Assembly (NCBI RefSeq): GCF_014211975.1
Contig: NZ_CP060084.1
Location: forward strand, 186,001 to 250,000
Reading direction: 5' to 3'
Source of the DNA: Teredinibacter haidensis
Lineage (GTDB): Bacteria > Pseudomonadota > Gammaproteobacteria > Pseudomonadales > Cellvibrionaceae
DNA: 64,000 nt
Each line of letters starts with the position of its first letter. Position 1 is the stretch's first letter. The notes under the pieces were generated by a model. That model did no database searches, was not told where the DNA came from, and saw only the letters and a list, made by a program, of their open reading frames with translations. This document shows positions 61,874 through 64,000 of this stretch, piece by piece. The position numbers were made by a program, and so were the translations under genes.

Positions 61874-63049
61874 ATGAAAATTGCGGTACTTAAAGAACGT
61901 CGTGAATATGAAAAGCGCGTCGCGGTGACGCCTGAAGTAGTTAAGAAGTATATTAAGTTGGGCCAAGCCGTGGCCATTGAAAGCGGTGCGGGGCTTGCGA
62001 GTCGTATTAGCGATGAGGAGTATGCCCTTGCGGGTGCGACGATAGTTACCGATCCGGCTGCATTGTTGGCCGATGCCGACATTCTGTTAAAAGTACAGAG
62101 ACCTTTGCTTGCGGGTGAAGGTGAGTTGGACGAACTTTCCTTAATGAAGTCGGGCAGTACGATTATTTCTGTGCTCTCTCCGTTTTCTTGTCCAGAATCG
62201 GTAGAGCTTTACGCAAAGGCTGGGGTTGCGGCTATGGCTATGGAGTTTGTTCCGCGAATTACGCGAGCGCAAACCATGGACGTGCTCAGCTCTCAAAGTA
62301 ACCTTGCTGGTTATCGAGCGGTGCTCGAAGCCGCTTTTGAATACGAGCGTGCAATGCCGATGATGATGACGGCCGCAGGTACTGTCGCTCCTGCAAAGGT
62401 TATGGTGTTGGGGGCTGGCGTTGCGGGTCTTCAGGCGATTGCAACCGCTAAGCGTTTGGGTGCAATTGTTAGCGCTACCGATGTTCGGCCAGTGGCTAAA
62501 GAGCAGGTTGAAAGTCTTGGGGCTAAGTTCGTGATGGTTGACTCGGAAGAGATGGCCAATGCAGAAACGGACGGTGGGTATGCTAAAGAGATGAGTGAAG
62601 ATTTCAAGCGCAAGCAAGCTGAGCTGGTTGCTGCCACTATGGCCAAGCAGGATATTGCTATCTGTACAGCGCTTATTCCTGGTCGTAAGGCGCCCACGTT
62701 GATCACAGATGAGATGGTGCACTCCATGCGCCCAGGCTCTGTCATTATCGATCTGGCAGTCGAGCAGGGTGGCAACTGTACTTTGTCCAAGCCGGGCGAG
62801 GTGGTCGATGTGAACGGCGTTGCTATTGTCGGGCACATGAATATGCCCGCGCGCTTGGCTGCTGATACGAGCTCCCTGTACTCCCGCAATCTGTACAACT
62901 TTATTGAGCCTCATATCAATACTGAAAGCCAAGAGCTGAGCTTTGATTGGGATGACGAAATCGTTGCGGCGACGTTATTAACACAAAACGGCAAGGTGGT
63001 TCATCCACAATTCGCCCCGGTAAATGCTGATCAGAAACAGGAGGCCTAA
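61874..63049 (+). CDS. pntA: NAD(P) transhydrogenase subunit alpha, part 1
   Basis: This is the NAD(H)-binding domain I of the proton-translocating transhydrogenase, which uses the proton gradient to make NADPH. The 391 aa protein starts 'MKIAVLKERREYEKRVAVTP', has the dinucleotide fold 'VLGAGVAGLQAIATAKRLGA' near residue 178, and ends before any membrane segment, so this is the three-subunit form in which the membrane part is a separate gene. ATG 61874 follows GGGGGGAAATC. Two bases separate it from the next gene. Confidence 0.95.
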   Translation: MKIAVLKERREYEKRVAVTPEVVKKYIKLGQAVAIESGAGLASRISDEEYALAGATIVTDPAALLADADILLKVQRPLLAGEGELDELSLMKSGSTIISVLSPFSCPESVELYAKAGVAAMAMEFVPRITRAQTMDVLSSQSNLAGYRAVLEAAFEYERAMPMMMTAAGTVAPAKVMVLGAGVAGLQAIATAKRLGAIVSATDVRPVAKEQVESLGAKFVMVDSEEMANAETDGGYAKEMSEDFKRKQAELVAATMAKQDIAICTALIPGRKAPTLITDEMVHSMRPGSVIIDLAVEQGGNCTLSKPGEVVDVNGVAIVGHMNMPARLAADTSSLYSRNLYNFIEPHINTESQELSFDWDDEIVAATLLTQNGKVVHPQFAPVNADQKQEA

Positions 63050-63051
63050 GC

Positions 63052-63336
63052 GTGCACGGTGAATTTGTATCTCAGTTATCTATTTTCGTTATGGCGGTGT
63101 TTGTAGGTTATTACGTGGTTTGGAGTGTGACTCCAGCCTTGCATACGCCCCTTATGGCTGTAACTAATGCTATTTCCAGCGTGATTATTGTGGGAGCGTT
63201 GATCGCGGCGGGCCCGGCAGAATTCAATCTGGCGAAAGTGTTGGGCTTTATCGCCATGATCTTGGCGGCCATCAATATTTTTGGTGGTTTTGCAGTAACT
63301 CAACGCATGCTAGCCATGTATAAAAAGAAGAAATAG
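63052..63336 (+). CDS. pntAB: NAD(P) transhydrogenase subunit alpha, membrane part 2
   Basis: The 94 aa product has three to four membrane segments, with the conserved 'YYVVWSVTPALHTPLMAVTNAIS' region (landmark, from about residue 22) and 'GFAVTQRMLAMYKKK' at the end. It is the first part of the membrane domain II of transhydrogenase. The start is GTG 63052 with AGGAGGCC upstream inside the pntA end. It sits between pntA and pntB. Confidence 0.95.
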   Translation: MHGEFVSQLSIFVMAVFVGYYVVWSVTPALHTPLMAVTNAISSVIIVGALIAAGPAEFNLAKVLGFIAMILAAINIFGGFAVTQRMLAMYKKKK

Positions 63337-63345
63337 GGGGAACTA

Positions 63346-64000
63346 ATGGAATCTAATTTAACTGCATTTGCCTATTTGGTTGCCTCTGTACTCTTTATAT
63401 TGGCGTTGCGCGGCCTGTCGTCCCCAGAAACCTCCCGTACTGGGAACCTAATGGGTATGGTTGGTATGGGGCTGGCAATTGTCACGACAATTTTTAGCCC
63501 TGAAATAACCTCCTATACCTGGATTGTGGTTGCTTTGGGTATTGGCGCTGCAATTGGTATTACCATCGCTTCGCGTATTGCCATGACGGCAATGCCGCAG
63601 TTAGTGGCGGCTTTCCACAGTTTGGTCGGTATGGCGGCTGTACTGGTTGCTGGTGCGGCCTACTCTAATCCTGGAGCTTTCAGCTTGCTGGATGCCAGCG
63701 GTCAAATCTTTGCTGCCAGCCGTATTGAAATGTCTCTTGGGGTTGTTATTGGTGCAATCACCTTTTCCGGTTCGGTTATAGCGTTTACCAAGTTGCAGGG
63801 CTTGGTGTCGGGTGCTCCTGTTGTGTTTAAAGGTCAGCACCCACTTAACGCCTTGTTTGGTATCGCGATTATTGCGTTGATGGGTGTGTTCTATACAGAC
63901 CAGTCTCCAACAATATTTTGGTCCATGACTGCGTTGGCCTTTATTATCGGCGTGCTAATCATTATCCCTATTGGGGGTGCCGATATGCCGGTTGTGGTGT
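63346..64000 (+). CDS. pntB: NAD(P) transhydrogenase subunit beta, 5' part
   Basis: The first 218 codons are present and the window ends inside the gene. The visible part is the membrane domain: about eight segments with 'SRIAMTAMPQLVAAFHSLVGMAAVL' (the His takes part in proton transfer in E. coli) and 'KLQGLVSG'. The C-terminal NADP-binding domain III is outside the window. ATG 63346 follows AGGGGGAACTA. It completes the pntA-pntAB-pntB operon. Confidence 0.93.
   Translation, partial: MESNLTAFAYLVASVLFILALRGLSSPETSRTGNLMGMVGMGLAIVTTIFSPEITSYTWIVVALGIGAAIGITIASRIAMTAMPQLVAAFHSLVGMAAVLVAGAAYSNPGAFSLLDASGQIFAASRIEMSLGVVIGAITFSGSVIAFTKLQGLVSGAPVVFKGQHPLNALFGIAIIALMGVFYTDQSPTIFWSMTALAFIIGVLIIIPIGGADMPVVV

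Overview
The window looks like a chromosome segment of a marine, polysaccharide-degrading gammaproteobacterium of the Cellvibrionaceae type (Saccharophagus/Teredinibacter-like). The evidence is two secreted plant-cell-wall hydrolases with long poly-serine linkers joining CBM2 and CBM10 modules to GH74 and GH5 domains, a lipoprotein GH3 glucosidase, a uronate catabolic cluster, and typical gammaproteobacterial rpoB/str operon order. The genus is inferred from this style of enzyme; no marker gene was compared.

Layout. 1-4.2 kb: end of a YebC-family gene, then alr, birA, coaX and a SPOR-like membrane protein. 4.2-5.0 kb: five tRNAs (Thr-TGT, Tyr-GTA, Gly-TCC, Thr-GGT, Trp-CCA). 5.0-21.9 kb: the core expression block secE-nusG-rplKAJL-rpoBC-rpsL-rpsG-fusA-tuf, with an L10 leader and an rplL/rpoB attenuator. 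22-30.4 kb: uronate (KDG) catabolism, with a DctPQM TRAP importer, two PfkB-family KDG-type kinases, a FadR/UxuR-type GntR regulator with a clear promoter and operator, a KDPG aldolase and a fructuronate reductase/mannitol dehydrogenase. 30.5-32.8 kb: accessory DNA with dispersed repeats, a 21-bp tandem array, and a small membrane-protein gene followed directly by an attC-like site. 32.8-35.9 kb: GH74 xyloglucanase. 36-40.3 kb: sparse, decayed DNA with a probable broken lipoprotein gene, a cupin, a lipoprotein and a hairpin-rich repeat. 40.4-43.4 kb: M1 metallopeptidase with a coupled DUF6702-like protein. 43.6-51.9 kb: RND efflux pair, NhaC-type antiporter, DUF885 metallopeptidase-like lipoprotein, TerB-like protein. 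52-58.6 kb: GH3 glucosidase, RhlE helicase, GH5 cellulase. 58.6-60.6 kb: a 2-kb gene-free stretch whose second half is packed with perfect hairpins. 60.6-64 kb: a PEP-CTERM protein and the pntA-pntAB-pntB proton-translocating transhydrogenase (pntB cut by the window end).

How the parts fit together. GH74 and GH5 enzymes would cut xyloglucan and cellulose outside the cell, and the GH3 lipoprotein would release glucose from the oligomers. The TRAP importer and the KDG pathway would handle uronates from pectin, glucuronoxylan or alginate, ending in pyruvate and glyceraldehyde-3-phosphate. No isomerase or dehydratase (UxaC, UxuA) is present here, so part of that pathway must lie elsewhere.

I found no CRISPR array, defence island, prophage or complete insertion sequence. 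The best candidates for something undescribed are the hairpin-dense non-coding region near 59.6-60.15 kb and the orphan integron-cassette-like unit at 32.2-32.7 kb. Both are hypotheses.
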